This document shows positions 1 to 7,554 of a stretch of 23,548 bases of DNA, in pieces. The notes under the pieces were generated by a model that was not told the DNA's origin, searched no databases, and saw only the letters and a list, made by a program, of their open reading frames with translations. Each line of letters opens with the position of its first letter. Within the stretch, counting starts at the first letter, position 1. The translations under genes were made by a program, and so were the position numbers. Origin of the DNA: CFX2 sp014338005 (GTDB taxonomy: Bacteria; Chloroflexota; Anaerolineae; Aggregatilineales; Phototrophicaceae); assembly GCA_030263555.1 (NCBI GenBank), contig SZPE01000067.1, positions 1 through 23,548 on the forward strand, read 5' to 3'.

Positions 1-1
1 C

Positions 2-448
2 TTCCACCCGGTCTTTGGCGCAATTATCATCCCGGCGCTGGCGCTGGGGGCGCTGGCGCTGCTGCCCTACCAGCGGTTCGACCTGAACACCGAAGGCGTC
101 TGGTTCCGGTCGCTGAAGGGGCGGTGGATGGCGCTGGTCGGCGCGGTCACAGGTTTGATCGCCACGCCCGCGCTGGTGCTGCTGGACGAATACGCCCTTG
201 ATCTGCCGGGGCTGATGCCCAGCCTGCCCACGCTCATCAGCAACGGCTGGATTCCGCTGGCGGCGCTGCTGCTGCTTCTGATCGTCTATTACGAAATCAT
301 CAAACGTGTGTTTAAGGCCACCGCCTGCGAGAGCCGGCAGAGCGTGTTCGTGCTGCTGGTGACGGCGTTTGTGGTGCTGACTGTGATCGGCATCGCCTTT
401 CGCTGCGAAGGTATGGCCCTGATGTGGCCCTGGGAGGTGCTGGGATGA
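2..448 (+). CDS. Cytochrome b-like subunit of a quinol:cytochrome c oxidoreductase, C-terminal part (5'-truncated)
   Basis: The frame is open from the window edge, so the true start lies upstream; an internal ATG at 128 is not the start. The visible 148 residues hold about four hydrophobic segments: the first at the edge, then after GRWMALVGAV, around WIPLAALLLLLIVYYEI, and around VFVLLVTAFVVLTVIGIAF. There is no haem b histidine pair here, which fits the C-terminal membrane half of a cytochrome b/b6-type protein. The assignment rests mainly on context: the next genes encode a Rieske protein and a multihaem cytochrome c, the usual partners in a menaquinol-oxidising bc-type complex of the inner membrane. 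Its stop overlaps the Rieske start by four bases (ATGA), so the two are probably translationally coupled. Subunit identity is inferred and cannot be confirmed without the N-terminal half. Confidence 0.6.
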   Translation, partial: FHPVFGAIIIPALALGALALLPYQRFDLNTEGVWFRSLKGRWMALVGAVTGLIATPALVLLDEYALDLPGLMPSLPTLISNGWIPLAALLLLLIVYYEIIKRVFKATACESRQSVFVLLVTAFVVLTVIGIAFRCEGMALMWPWEVLG

Positions 449-948
449 GCGATATTAAACCACCACCTATGGCGGATGAAACCGTATCCCGCCGCGATTT
501 TCTCAAACTGGCCTGGGGCGCGGCGGGGCTGCTGGCGCTGGTCGAAGCGGGCGGGGTGGCACTCAGCTTTTTCTCGCCGCGCACGGTGGAAGGCCAGTTC
601 GGCGGGGTGTTTGAAGTCGGCAAGGTGGACGATTTTCCGCCGGGCAGTGTGACGCCCTTTAACGCCGGGCGGTTTTATCTGGTACGGTTTGAGGATGGCG
701 GCTTCCTGGCGCTGTACCGCAAATGTACCCACCTGGGCTGCGCTGTCCCCTGGAATCAGGCCGAGCAGAAGTTCATTTGCCCGTGCCATGCTTCGGCCTT
801 CGAGCGTGACGGCCAGGTGTTAAACCCACCCGCGCCGCGCCCGCTGGATCGTTTTGTGGTGGCGATTGTGGACGGTATGGTGAGGGTGGATACCGGCGCG
901 CCCATCCAGCGCGACCGCACCGGCCCCGCCGACCTGGTATACGCATGA
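445..948 (+). CDS. Rieske [2Fe-2S] iron-sulfur protein, Tat-exported
   Basis: This 167-residue protein should pass electrons from quinol at cytochrome b to cytochrome c on the outer face of the membrane. The cluster ligands are plain: box 1 is CTHLGC (residues 94-99) and box 2 is CPCH (112-115). A twin-arginine signal anchor, SRRDFLKLAWG, is at residues 15-25, followed by a hydrophobic stretch to about residue 43; folded Rieske proteins are typically exported by Tat. I chose ATG 445 over GTG 424 because a strong ribosome site, GGGAGGTG (432-439), lies five bases before it and because it gives the compact ATGA overlap with the upstream gene. Length is normal for small bacterial Rieske subunits. 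A Rieske subunit of another oxidoreductase is possible, but the neighbours favour a bc-type complex. Confidence 0.93.
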   Translation: MSDIKPPPMADETVSRRDFLKLAWGAAGLLALVEAGGVALSFFSPRTVEGQFGGVFEVGKVDDFPPGSVTPFNAGRFYLVRFEDGGFLALYRKCTHLGCAVPWNQAEQKFICPCHASAFERDGQVLNPPAPRPLDRFVVAIVDGMVRVDTGAPIQRDRTGPADLVYA

Positions 949-995
949 AGCCGGCGCGGCGGCTGAGAACAAACAACTGTATTCGAGGATGAACC

Positions 996-2069
996 ATGAC
1001 TCGTTATATGACCTGGTTAGGATTTCTGGGAACGCTGCTGATCGTGGCGGCACTGGGCATCGCGGCCTTGCGCGAGCCGGCGCGGCAGGTTCAGGCTGCC
1101 GAAGCCGTTCAGGCGGCGGCAGTGATTGAGGGAACGGACTTATACGCGCAGAACTGCGTCGCCTGTCACGGCGCATCCGGCGAAGGGTTGGCCGCCTACC
1201 CGCCGCTTAACAGCGAGGGCGTGCAGGGCATGGACGCCGAAACGCTCTACCGCGTCATCGAACGCGGGCGTTACAACACGGCGATGGCCGCGTTCGGCGT
1301 GGACGAAGGCGGCATCCTAACGCAGATGCAGATCAACAGCCTGGCGGTGATGATTCAGGCCGGGACGTGGGATACGGTCGCCGCGCGGGTGGCCGAACTG
1401 GGGCTGACGCCGCCGCAGATCACCGTTCAGGAAGTGCCGCCGGAAACGCTGGCGCTGGTGCAGGCGCTCCCGGCGGGCGATTCGCTGGCGAACGGGCTGA
1501 CCACCTACGCGGAAAACTGCGCGGCCTGTCATGGCGCGAACGGCGAAGGCTCGTCGCTGGCCCCGGCGCTGAACAGCGCGGAACAACGCGCCCGGCTGAC
1601 CGACGACGACCTGACCCGCGTGATTATCCAGGGCGTACCGGGTACGCTGATGGCTTCCTGGGCCAGCGCCCTGGATAGCACGCAGATCACCGATGTGGTG
1701 GCACTCATCCGGCGCTGGGATGAAGTCATGCAGTCGGGCGTCCAGATGCCGGTCATCGAGGCCGCGCCGGTGGACATGAGTCCCGAAGCCGTCGCCAGCG
1801 GCCAGCGCCTGTACAGCCTGCTGTGTACGCAGTGTCATGGCGCGGCGGGTTTCGGCACGCCGCTTGCGCCCGCCCTGAATAACAAAACCTTCCTCAGCCA
1901 GACGCCGGATGCCGCCATCCAGCAGATCATCTCGCTGGGTGTGACCGGCACATCCATGCCGGCCTGGGGCGGCTACCTGACCGAAGCCGACATCGCCGCC
2001 ATTACCGCTTACCTACGCAGCCTGGAAGCGACCGCGCCGGTGATCGCCGCGCCGCCTGCTGTAAAATGA
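996..2069 (+). CDS. Membrane-anchored cytochrome c with three haem-binding domains
   Basis: The 357-residue protein has an uncleaved signal or membrane anchor at residues 6-25 and then three consecutive class I cytochrome c domains. The haem sites are CVACH (54-58), CAACH (175-179) and CTQCH (277-281), each followed by a Gly/Glu-rich turn and a downstream Met that could be the sixth ligand, for example in the segment MPAWGGYL of domain 3. It is expected to accept electrons from the Rieske protein at 445-948 and hand them to a terminal oxidase or soluble carrier. Domains 2 and 3 resemble each other more than domain 1, which suggests internal duplication. A GAGG ribosome site at about 984 precedes ATG 996 by eight bases. 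The gene ends 33 bases before a response regulator gene, so the respiratory and regulatory genes may share a transcript. Confidence 0.92.
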   Translation: MTRYMTWLGFLGTLLIVAALGIAALREPARQVQAAEAVQAAAVIEGTDLYAQNCVACHGASGEGLAAYPPLNSEGVQGMDAETLYRVIERGRYNTAMAAFGVDEGGILTQMQINSLAVMIQAGTWDTVAARVAELGLTPPQITVQEVPPETLALVQALPAGDSLANGLTTYAENCAACHGANGEGSSLAPALNSAEQRARLTDDDLTRVIIQGVPGTLMASWASALDSTQITDVVALIRRWDEVMQSGVQMPVIEAAPVDMSPEAVASGQRLYSLLCTQCHGAAGFGTPLAPALNNKTFLSQTPDAAIQQIISLGVTGTSMPAWGGYLTEADIAAITAYLRSLEATAPVIAAPPAVK

Positions 2070-2102
2070 GGGTGTCTGTCTGAAGGATAGGAGAAGGCCC
2101 GT

Positions 2103-2786
2103 ATGGCGCATAAAATTCTGATTGCCGACGATGAGCAGGGCATCCTGGATACGGTGCGCGCCTATCTGGTGGAGGCCGGCTTCCAGGTGGTGACGGCCAA
2201 AACCGGGCGCGAAGCATTGTTCGTCTTTCGCCACGAGCAGCCCAATCTGGTTATCCTGGATGTGATGATGCCGGAGATGGACGGTTGGGAAGCGGCGCGT
2301 TTAATCCGCAGGGAAAGCCAGGTGCCGCTGCTTTTCCTGACAGCGCGCGTGGACGACATTGACCAGGTGACCGGGTTAGAGATCGGCGCGGACGAATACA
2401 TCACCAAACCGTTCAGCCCGCGCGTGCTGGTGGCGCGCGTCCGGGCGCTGCTGCGCCGCACCTACGGCGACCTGACCGCCCCGGCGGCCATATGGCGCGT
2501 GGACGACCTGGAACTGAACGCCGAAACGCGCCTCGTAACCCGCCGAGGCGTTCGCATTGACCTGACCCCCAGCGAATTTGAACTGCTGGCGATTCTGATC
2601 GCGCGGCCAAACCGCGTTTTCACCCGCAACGAGCTGCTGGAACGCCTGCAAGGCTATGCCGCCTTCGAGCGCGCCATTGACGTGCATATCAAAAACCTGC
2701 GCGCCAAAATCGAGGACGACCCGCGCCAGCCGCGTTATATCGAAACCGTGTTCGGCGTCGGCTACCGGATGCGAGGCGAAGTGTGA
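2103..2786 (+). CDS. OmpR/PhoB-type response regulator
   Basis: The 227-residue protein is a DNA-binding regulator controlled by phosphorylation. The receiver domain fills residues 1-120: acidic pocket DDE at 9-11, phosphoacceptor Asp53 in VILDVMMPEMDG, Thr80 and Lys102 in the TKPF motif. A winged-helix effector domain follows (about 130-227), with the family signatures LTPSEFELL near residue 155 and the C-terminal end IETVFGVGYRMRG. All catalytic receiver residues are present, so it should be fully phosphorylatable. The ribosome site GGAGAAGG (2089-2096) sits six bases before ATG 2103. Its stop overlaps the GTG start of the histidine kinase by four bases, so the two are a cognate pair. Targets cannot be read from the sequence; the adjoining respiratory operon is an obvious candidate. 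Confidence 0.95.
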   Translation: MAHKILIADDEQGILDTVRAYLVEAGFQVVTAKTGREALFVFRHEQPNLVILDVMMPEMDGWEAARLIRRESQVPLLFLTARVDDIDQVTGLEIGADEYITKPFSPRVLVARVRALLRRTYGDLTAPAAIWRVDDLELNAETRLVTRRGVRIDLTPSEFELLAILIARPNRVFTRNELLERLQGYAAFERAIDVHIKNLRAKIEDDPRQPRYIETVFGVGYRMRGEV

Positions 2787-4123
2787 ACCGGCTGTGGATT
2801 CGCGTTTCGCTGGCGTTGGTGTTCGTCGTCTGGCTCAGCCTGGGACTGGTCGTGCTGGTGGTGCAAAACGCCACCGAAGCGGGTTTCCGCCTGTACGTGA
2901 ACCAGCGCGAGTCCGGCACGTTCAGCGCGCAGCAGGTCAGCCGCCTGGAAGCCTATTATGCCCGCAGTGGTTCGTGGGTGGGGGTTGAAGAAACCCTGAC
3001 CGGGCAGGGACAGGGGCAGGGTAACGCCGACCGGCGCGGCGCGCAAATCCTGATCGCCGATGACACAGGCCGGGTTGTGGCCGCCGCTGACCCGGCGCTG
3101 GTGGACACGCTGCTGCCCGCCGATGCGCTGGCGCAGGCTCATGCGCTCAGGGTCAACGGCGAACAGGTCGGCTGGTTATACCGGCAGACGCCCGGTGATG
3201 AAATCTGGGGCGCGGCGGAAAACGCCTTTTTAACGCAGATGAACCGGCAGCTTATCATCGCCGCGTTGAGCGCGACGGTTGTGGCGTTGGTGGTCGGCGG
3301 GCTGCTGGCCTGGGTGCTGGCCCGCCCGCTGAAGCTGTTAACCGCTGCCACCCGCGACCTGGCGACCGGCCAGTTGGGACGGCAGGTGAAAATTCACGGC
3401 ACGGCGGAAACCGACCAGCTTGCGGAAGCCTTTAACGCCATGTCGCGCCAGCTGGAGCAGAAAGAACAGCAGCGGCAGGGCATTGCCGCCGACGTGGCCC
3501 ACGAACTGCGGACGCCGGTCAGCGTGCTGCGCGGCCACCTGGAAGCCATGATGGACGGCCTGTACCCGATGGACGGCGCGCATCTGGCCGTCGCCTATGA
3601 CCAGACCGTTCACCTGGCGCGGCTGGTGGAAGATTTGCGGCTGCTCACCCAGGCCGAAGCGGGGCGTCTGCCGCTGTCGCCATCGCCGGTTCATCCAGCC
3701 GAACTGGTGGAGCAGGCGGTCGCCCGTTTTGACCCGCTGGCGCAGGACGCCGAAGTCACGCTGCATCACGAAGTTGAAACCGGGCTGTCTACGCTGTCGC
3801 TTGACGCCAGCCGCATCCGGCAGGTGCTGGATAACCTGCTGACCAACGCGCTGCGCCACACCGAACCGGGCGGCCACATCTGGCTAAAAGTTTCGTCCAC
3901 AGCCGGGGGTATCGCTTTCCAGGTGGCGAATACCGGCCACCTGCCGCCGGCCTACGCCGAACACGTCTTCGACCGCTTCTGGCGCGCCGACCAGCAGCGC
4001 GATACCAGCGGCAGCGGCCTGGGGCTGGCGATCAGCCGCCAGCTTGTGCGGCTGCACGGCGGCACGATTCGCGTCGAACAGCAGGCCGACCGGACGGTGT
4101 TCACCTTCGTGCTGCCGGTCTGA
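2783..4123 (+). CDS. Membrane sensor histidine kinase, partner of the upstream response regulator
   Basis: The 446-residue kinase has the classic layout: transmembrane helix 1 at about 7-28, an extracytoplasmic sensor of about 125 residues, helix 2 at about 157-180, a HAMP linker to about 232, a HisKA domain with the H-box DVAHELRTPVSVLRG (phosphorylated His240), and a HATPase domain with the N-box DNLLTNALRHTEPGG and the glycine box GSGLGLAISRQL. The start is GTG at 2783, overlapping the regulator's TGA. The sensor region has no motif I recognise; it includes a short Gln/Gly-rich stretch at 74-80. The gene ends three bases before the stop of the convergent ATPase gene on the other strand, and no terminator is visible between them. 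The stimulus is unknown. Confidence 0.94.
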   Translation: MNRLWIRVSLALVFVVWLSLGLVVLVVQNATEAGFRLYVNQRESGTFSAQQVSRLEAYYARSGSWVGVEETLTGQGQGQGNADRRGAQILIADDTGRVVAAADPALVDTLLPADALAQAHALRVNGEQVGWLYRQTPGDEIWGAAENAFLTQMNRQLIIAALSATVVALVVGGLLAWVLARPLKLLTAATRDLATGQLGRQVKIHGTAETDQLAEAFNAMSRQLEQKEQQRQGIAADVAHELRTPVSVLRGHLEAMMDGLYPMDGAHLAVAYDQTVHLARLVEDLRLLTQAEAGRLPLSPSPVHPAELVEQAVARFDPLAQDAEVTLHHEVETGLSTLSLDASRIRQVLDNLLTNALRHTEPGGHIWLKVSSTAGGIAFQVANTGHLPPAYAEHVFDRFWRADQQRDTSGSGLGLAISRQLVRLHGGTIRVEQQADRTVFTFVLPV

Positions 4124-4126
4124 GCA

Positions 4127-6793
4127 TCAACCCGATGGCGGGCGCGTGAACGTGGCAGCAGGCCGGCGATTGTCCGCATCGGGGGGCAGATTCACCCAGC
4201 ACCCCTGGCCGGTCAAACCGGGGCAAATGCTGTTATATTCGGAATCCCAGTACACGGCTACACTTCGCAGCTGGCCGGCAGTGGAATTCACCCAAAAAGC
4301 ATCCGCCGGCGTGATCTCGCGGCGAAACATCTTCTGCATATCGTCGCAGACGGTAGGCAGCGGCGCACTGCTGCCGACAAAACGATAGACGAAACACGCG
4401 CCGGGCGCGGCCATGCCGCCGGTGAGCGCCAGCACGTCGAAGTCATTGACAATTTGTATGATCTGAGGCTGGCCTGTCTCATCCACTACTCTTAAAGAAA
4501 GCCGGTCGAGGGCCACCGGTCGCGGCGAAGCGATAAACACCGCGAACAAATCGGCTTCCATAGTCAGGTACAGATCAAAACCCAGGTCAATTGCGAACGT
4601 CTCGGACGGCGATACGGTGGGCGCTGCCTCCAGAGTCGCCCGCACATTCGGTGTCGGTGTCGCTGTGCCGGTGGGCGTGGTGGTGCTGGTCGGCGTCGGC
4701 GTCCAGGTGGGTGTATCGGTCGGCGCAAAGGCCAGCGGCACGTCGCGCACATCGCCGTAGACGTTCACCAGCGCGCCGGAACCGGCAATCCAGGCCGGTG
4801 CGCCGTCTGACAGCAGCACCGTGTACCACGCGCCGTCCTCGCTGATGCCCGCAATAGTGAAAACATCCTCCGCGCCGAGTATTGCGACCACCGGGTACTG
4901 CTGCCCTGGCCCGCTGCGGGCGGCGATGCTGCGCGCCGGCTGGATGACCGGCGTGGCCGGAGTGGGCGTGGGTGTATCGGTCGGCGTTGTAGTGCGGGTC
5001 GGCGTATCGGTCGGCCTCGGTGTGGATGTATCGGTCGCCTGGGCGAAGGCCGTCTGGCTGGCGGCTAACTGCGCTTCAATCGTCCGATTCGCCGCGACGA
5101 CGGCGGTCGCCGTTTGCCCAAGTTCGCTGTTCTGCACGCTCTCCCGGTTCAGCAGCAAAAGTGCCGCTATCCCCACCAGCACCACCACGACCAGTGCCAC
5201 CCATACCCGGTTTCCACCCAGGCGAGGCGGCGCGGCAGTTTGGGGATACTTCTTCGCGCTCTCCTCATAAGGGTAGCCTGCATAACCCCCATAAGCCGGG
5301 ACGGTTGCGTCGAAATCAGACGGTTCGTACCGCGGAATCGAATCGGTATGGGGCAGCGCCTCTTCTTCCTCAGAGAGCCGCTCAAGCTGGCGGCGGGCAT
5401 ATTCTGCCGGATCAAGATAGGCGGATGTCCCGACAGTTGTATCGCCGGCCTCCAGATAAGGTAAGGCAGGAATTGTGCCGATTTCATCTTCCGGCAGGGT
5501 TTCACTGGCCTGGAGCGCGCTCTGCGCGGCGCTTTCGCCTACAAAACGCAGGGCGGGCGGCGTGGCCGGCTCCCACTCGTTCCCCTGGAAGCGATACCAC
5601 TTATCGGTTTCGACGCCCATCATCCACCAGGTGTTTTCGTCGTCCAGGATCATCAACTGGCGCAGTTCATCCTCTAAGCTTTCCCGGTCAAGCTCGCCGC
5701 TCCGATACCGGGCGCGCAGCTCTCGAACGCGGGCTTCGGTTTCCTGGAAGCGCCGCGCCAGCGCCCGTATTTCCGGCGTGACGACGACTTCCCACGGCCC
5801 GGCGGCGCTGAGAAGCCGCTGCAAAAAGGCTTCATAAGCCTGGGCCAGCGAGAGGCGGTCGGTGCGGCTTTCGGCCAGCACCGCGATCTGCTCGCCGTAG
5901 GCGTAACGCGGCACATGCTGAATCTGGACTTTATCGAAATACTGCTCAAGGTCGCACTCCGGCAGGTTGTAGACCTGGGTGAACAGGCGCTCAAAAGCCG
6001 GCTGATAGCCTTCGATGCCCTGGGCGGCGTCGCCCTCGCGCCAGATCAGGCGCAGGTCGTTTTCGGCCAGTTCGATGCGCGACGGCAGCGGGTAGACCAC
6101 CAGCGGGCGCAGGTCGTCGGAATTGCGGCGGTAGGCCAGTGCCTGCGGCACGAGGCTGTCAATGATGCCGGTGAGGCTCTGGCGGTTGGGGGTGAAAACC
6201 ACCACCAGTTTTTCCGGCAGCAGCATGGTGCAGATGCCGCTGGTGTCGGTGATGCCGGTGCGCGAATCGATCAGCACATATTCATAATGACGCGACAGCC
6301 AGCCGGCCAGCGCCGGGAATAACCAGGGCGACCGCCCGAACAGGTCATCCCACTGAAAACCGTTGACACGCCCGGCATAGGTTTCGTCAAAACGCCCGGC
6401 CTTGAGCAGGTACAGCGCGGGGATGTCGGTCGGCACGATGTAACGGCTGAAATCCAGCTTCTCGAACAGCGCGTTCACCACTGCGGCTTCCGGCTCGTCG
6501 TCCGGGTCGAAGCCGGCGGCGGCCTGCCGGAGTTCGCTGAACAATTCGATCAGGCCGGGCTGGTTATTAAAGTCATTCTCGCGGGTGGTAGCGGACGGAA
6601 AGGCCTTGTTCACCCGCCCCTGAAAGTAACGGTGCAGCCCCGGCGCTTCCAGGTCCCAGTCAATCATCAGCACCGGCGCGGCCTTCTCCCGCTGCGCCAG
6701 CAGGCAGGCCACGTTCGCCAGCGTCATCGAGCGCCCGGTGCCACCTTTATATGAATAAAAGGTGATGATCTGGCCGGGTTTATCAAGCGGCAT
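4127..6793 (-). CDS. KGGxGR-motif ParA/MinD-like ATPase fused to a transmembrane helix and extracytoplasmic SH3 domain
   Basis: This 888-residue protein opens with a SIMIBI-type ATPase (about 1-330): variant Walker A KGGTGRS (16-22), with Arg where ParA/MinD have Lys; second acidic motif MIDWDLEAPGL (43-53); Walker B-like VLIDSRTG (173-180). KGGxGR ATPases are known and often sit near TIR or TPR proteins. A charged helical stretch (about 340-380) leads to a Trp-rich module with WW (389-390), WYRF (399-402) and a further Trp at 407. One transmembrane helix follows (529-548), then a predicted outside part: an Ala/Gln-rich helix, a Pro/Thr linker (587-618), a bacterial SH3 domain (about 619-680), a second Pro/Thr linker (691-717) and a C-terminal domain (718-888) that I do not recognise beyond a loose lamin-tail-like look. 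The start overlaps the TIR gene by 11 bases, implying coupled translation. Confidence 0.88.
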   Translation of the reverse strand: MPLDKPGQIITFYSYKGGTGRSMTLANVACLLAQREKAAPVLMIDWDLEAPGLHRYFQGRVNKAFPSATTRENDFNNQPGLIELFSELRQAAAGFDPDDEPEAAVVNALFEKLDFSRYIVPTDIPALYLLKAGRFDETYAGRVNGFQWDDLFGRSPWLFPALAGWLSRHYEYVLIDSRTGITDTSGICTMLLPEKLVVVFTPNRQSLTGIIDSLVPQALAYRRNSDDLRPLVVYPLPSRIELAENDLRLIWREGDAAQGIEGYQPAFERLFTQVYNLPECDLEQYFDKVQIQHVPRYAYGEQIAVLAESRTDRLSLAQAYEAFLQRLLSAAGPWEVVVTPEIRALARRFQETEARVRELRARYRSGELDRESLEDELRQLMILDDENTWWMMGVETDKWYRFQGNEWEPATPPALRFVGESAAQSALQASETLPEDEIGTIPALPYLEAGDTTVGTSAYLDPAEYARRQLERLSEEEEALPHTDSIPRYEPSDFDATVPAYGGYAGYPYEESAKKYPQTAAPPRLGGNRVWVALVVVVLVGIAALLLLNRESVQNSELGQTATAVVAANRTIEAQLAASQTAFAQATDTSTPRPTDTPTRTTTPTDTPTPTPATPVIQPARSIAARSGPGQQYPVVAILGAEDVFTIAGISEDGAWYTVLLSDGAPAWIAGSGALVNVYGDVRDVPLAFAPTDTPTWTPTPTSTTTPTGTATPTPNVRATLEAAPTVSPSETFAIDLGFDLYLTMEADLFAVFIASPRPVALDRLSLRVVDETGQPQIIQIVNDFDVLALTGGMAAPGACFVYRFVGSSAPLPTVCDDMQKMFRREITPADAFWVNSTAGQLRSVAVYWDSEYNSICPGLTGQGCWVNLPPDADNRRPAATFTRPPSG
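4651..5035 (-). repeat. Pro/Thr-coding tandem-like repeats flanking the SH3 module
   Basis: Two low-complexity blocks (about 4651-4725 and 4937-5035) encode the Pro/Thr linkers of the KGGxGR ATPase. They share a 16-base identical copy, GGTGTATCGGTCGGCG at 4710-4725 and 4971-4986, and degenerate GGTCGG/GTATCGG units. Such blocks are prone to slippage and recombination. Confidence 0.6.
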
Positions 6794-7454
6794 GGGTTTC
6801 CGTCCTGAAGGGGAAAAGCTGGCGGTGCGGCCTGGCGATTATCTGTTCCAGGAAGGGCAGCACTTCTTCATCGGTGGGCAGGGCATAATTGGGACATTCG
6901 CCGCACCAGTCCACGCCCAGCGCCGTCAGCCGTTCATGCACTTCCCGGATGTAGCTGGCGATTTCCGCCACCTGCCGGTTGTAAACCGGGTGGGTGAGGA
7001 TGTCCGGCGTCGCCAGCGAATAATCGGAAAAATCGTAACACTGCCGCTCCTGTTTGATCTCCGGCGGCAGGGCGTCGAAACCCTTCAGCACGATGGGGAT
7101 GATGAGTCCCATCTTGCGATCGCCCATCTGCTTCAGCCGCTCCTCCTCCAGCTTTTTCATCGCCAGAAATTCGCGGGCGCAGTAGGTTTTTTGTTTGCTG
7201 AAGTAGGTGGGCGTGAAAATAACGATCATGCACACGCTGCGGCAGAGCGCGTCCGCCAGCGCGTTGTTGAACAGGTAGCCGCCCTTCAGCCGTTCGCGGT
7301 CAATGTAAATCTGCTCGTCGGACGGCACGCCGTCCAGTTCGATTTCCAGCTCAATATGACTCTTGAGGGCTTCCAGAAATTTTTCCAGAAAACGGCTGCC
7401 CAGATCATACTGCACGTGCCGGTAACTGATGAAACAGGAATATTGAAAAGCCAT
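6783..7454 (-). CDS. TIR-domain protein
   Basis: The 223-residue protein begins with a TIR domain (about 1-150): strand/box 1 YSCFISYRH (5-13), box 2 region IYIDRERLKGG (49-59), strand IVIFTPTYFSKQ (77-88) and YCAREF (91-96), where Glu95 fits the glutamate that is catalytic in NAD-cleaving TIRs. The rest (150-223) holds three Cys and ends near the ATPase start; I recognise no domain there. ATG 7454 is preferred over any codon further upstream because the domain starts immediately after it. The gene overlaps the KGGxGR ATPase gene by 11 bases, so both are one unit. In bacteria TIR domains act in antiphage defence by NAD cleavage or signal-nucleotide production, or as binding modules; which applies here is not visible. 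No helix-turn-helix or membrane segment is seen. Confidence 0.88.
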   Translation of the reverse strand: MAFQYSCFISYRHVQYDLGSRFLEKFLEALKSHIELEIELDGVPSDEQIYIDRERLKGGYLFNNALADALCRSVCMIVIFTPTYFSKQKTYCAREFLAMKKLEEERLKQMGDRKMGLIIPIVLKGFDALPPEIKQERQCYDFSDYSLATPDILTHPVYNRQVAEIASYIREVHERLTALGVDWCGECPNYALPTDEEVLPFLEQIIARPHRQLFPFRTETHAA

Positions 7455-7494
7455 AAGCTGCTGTCCGCCGGTGCGATACGTGCTGTTGTTTTCT

Positions 7495-7524
7495 ACTTTA
7501 CCTGAAATACGGACGGTTAGGCAA
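7495..7524 (-). promoter_or_regulatory. Candidate promoter of the TIR-ATPase operon
   Basis: On the minus strand, TTGCCT (7524-7519) and TAAAGT (7500-7495) are 18 bases apart, each matching the sigma-70 hexamer consensus in four of six positions. Transcription would begin about 34 bases before the TIR start at 7454. It overlaps the -35 region of the divergent lipoprotein promoter, so the two directions may compete. This is a by-eye match in a short intergenic space. Confidence 0.3.
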
Positions 7525-7546
7525 CCGGGCATTCCGCCTGTACAAT
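7518..7546 (+). promoter_or_regulatory. Candidate promoter of the lipoprotein gene, possibly leaderless
   Basis: TAGGCA (7518-7523) and TACAAT (7541-7546) are separated by 17 bases. The -10 box ends only eight bases before ATG 7555, so transcription would start at or within about two bases of the start codon. No Shine-Dalgarno sequence lies upstream of that ATG, which agrees with a leaderless transcript. Confidence 0.4.
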
Positions 7547-7554
7547 AGTGTTTT

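Noticed and set aside
4651..5035. Possible CRISPR-like or tandem repeat array
   Set aside because: The repeats are irregular, in frame, and encode Pro/Thr linkers; there are no spacers of constant size.
5020..5781. Plus-strand frame of 253 codons in the ATPase gene
   Set aside because: The translation is Arg/Pro-rich from reading the Thr/Pro linker in reverse, with no domain signals.
6762..7505. Plus-strand frame of 247 codons across the TIR gene
   Set aside because: It runs antisense over the TIR gene and into the ATPase start, and the TIR reading has clear domain motifs; the antisense translation looks like a shadow.
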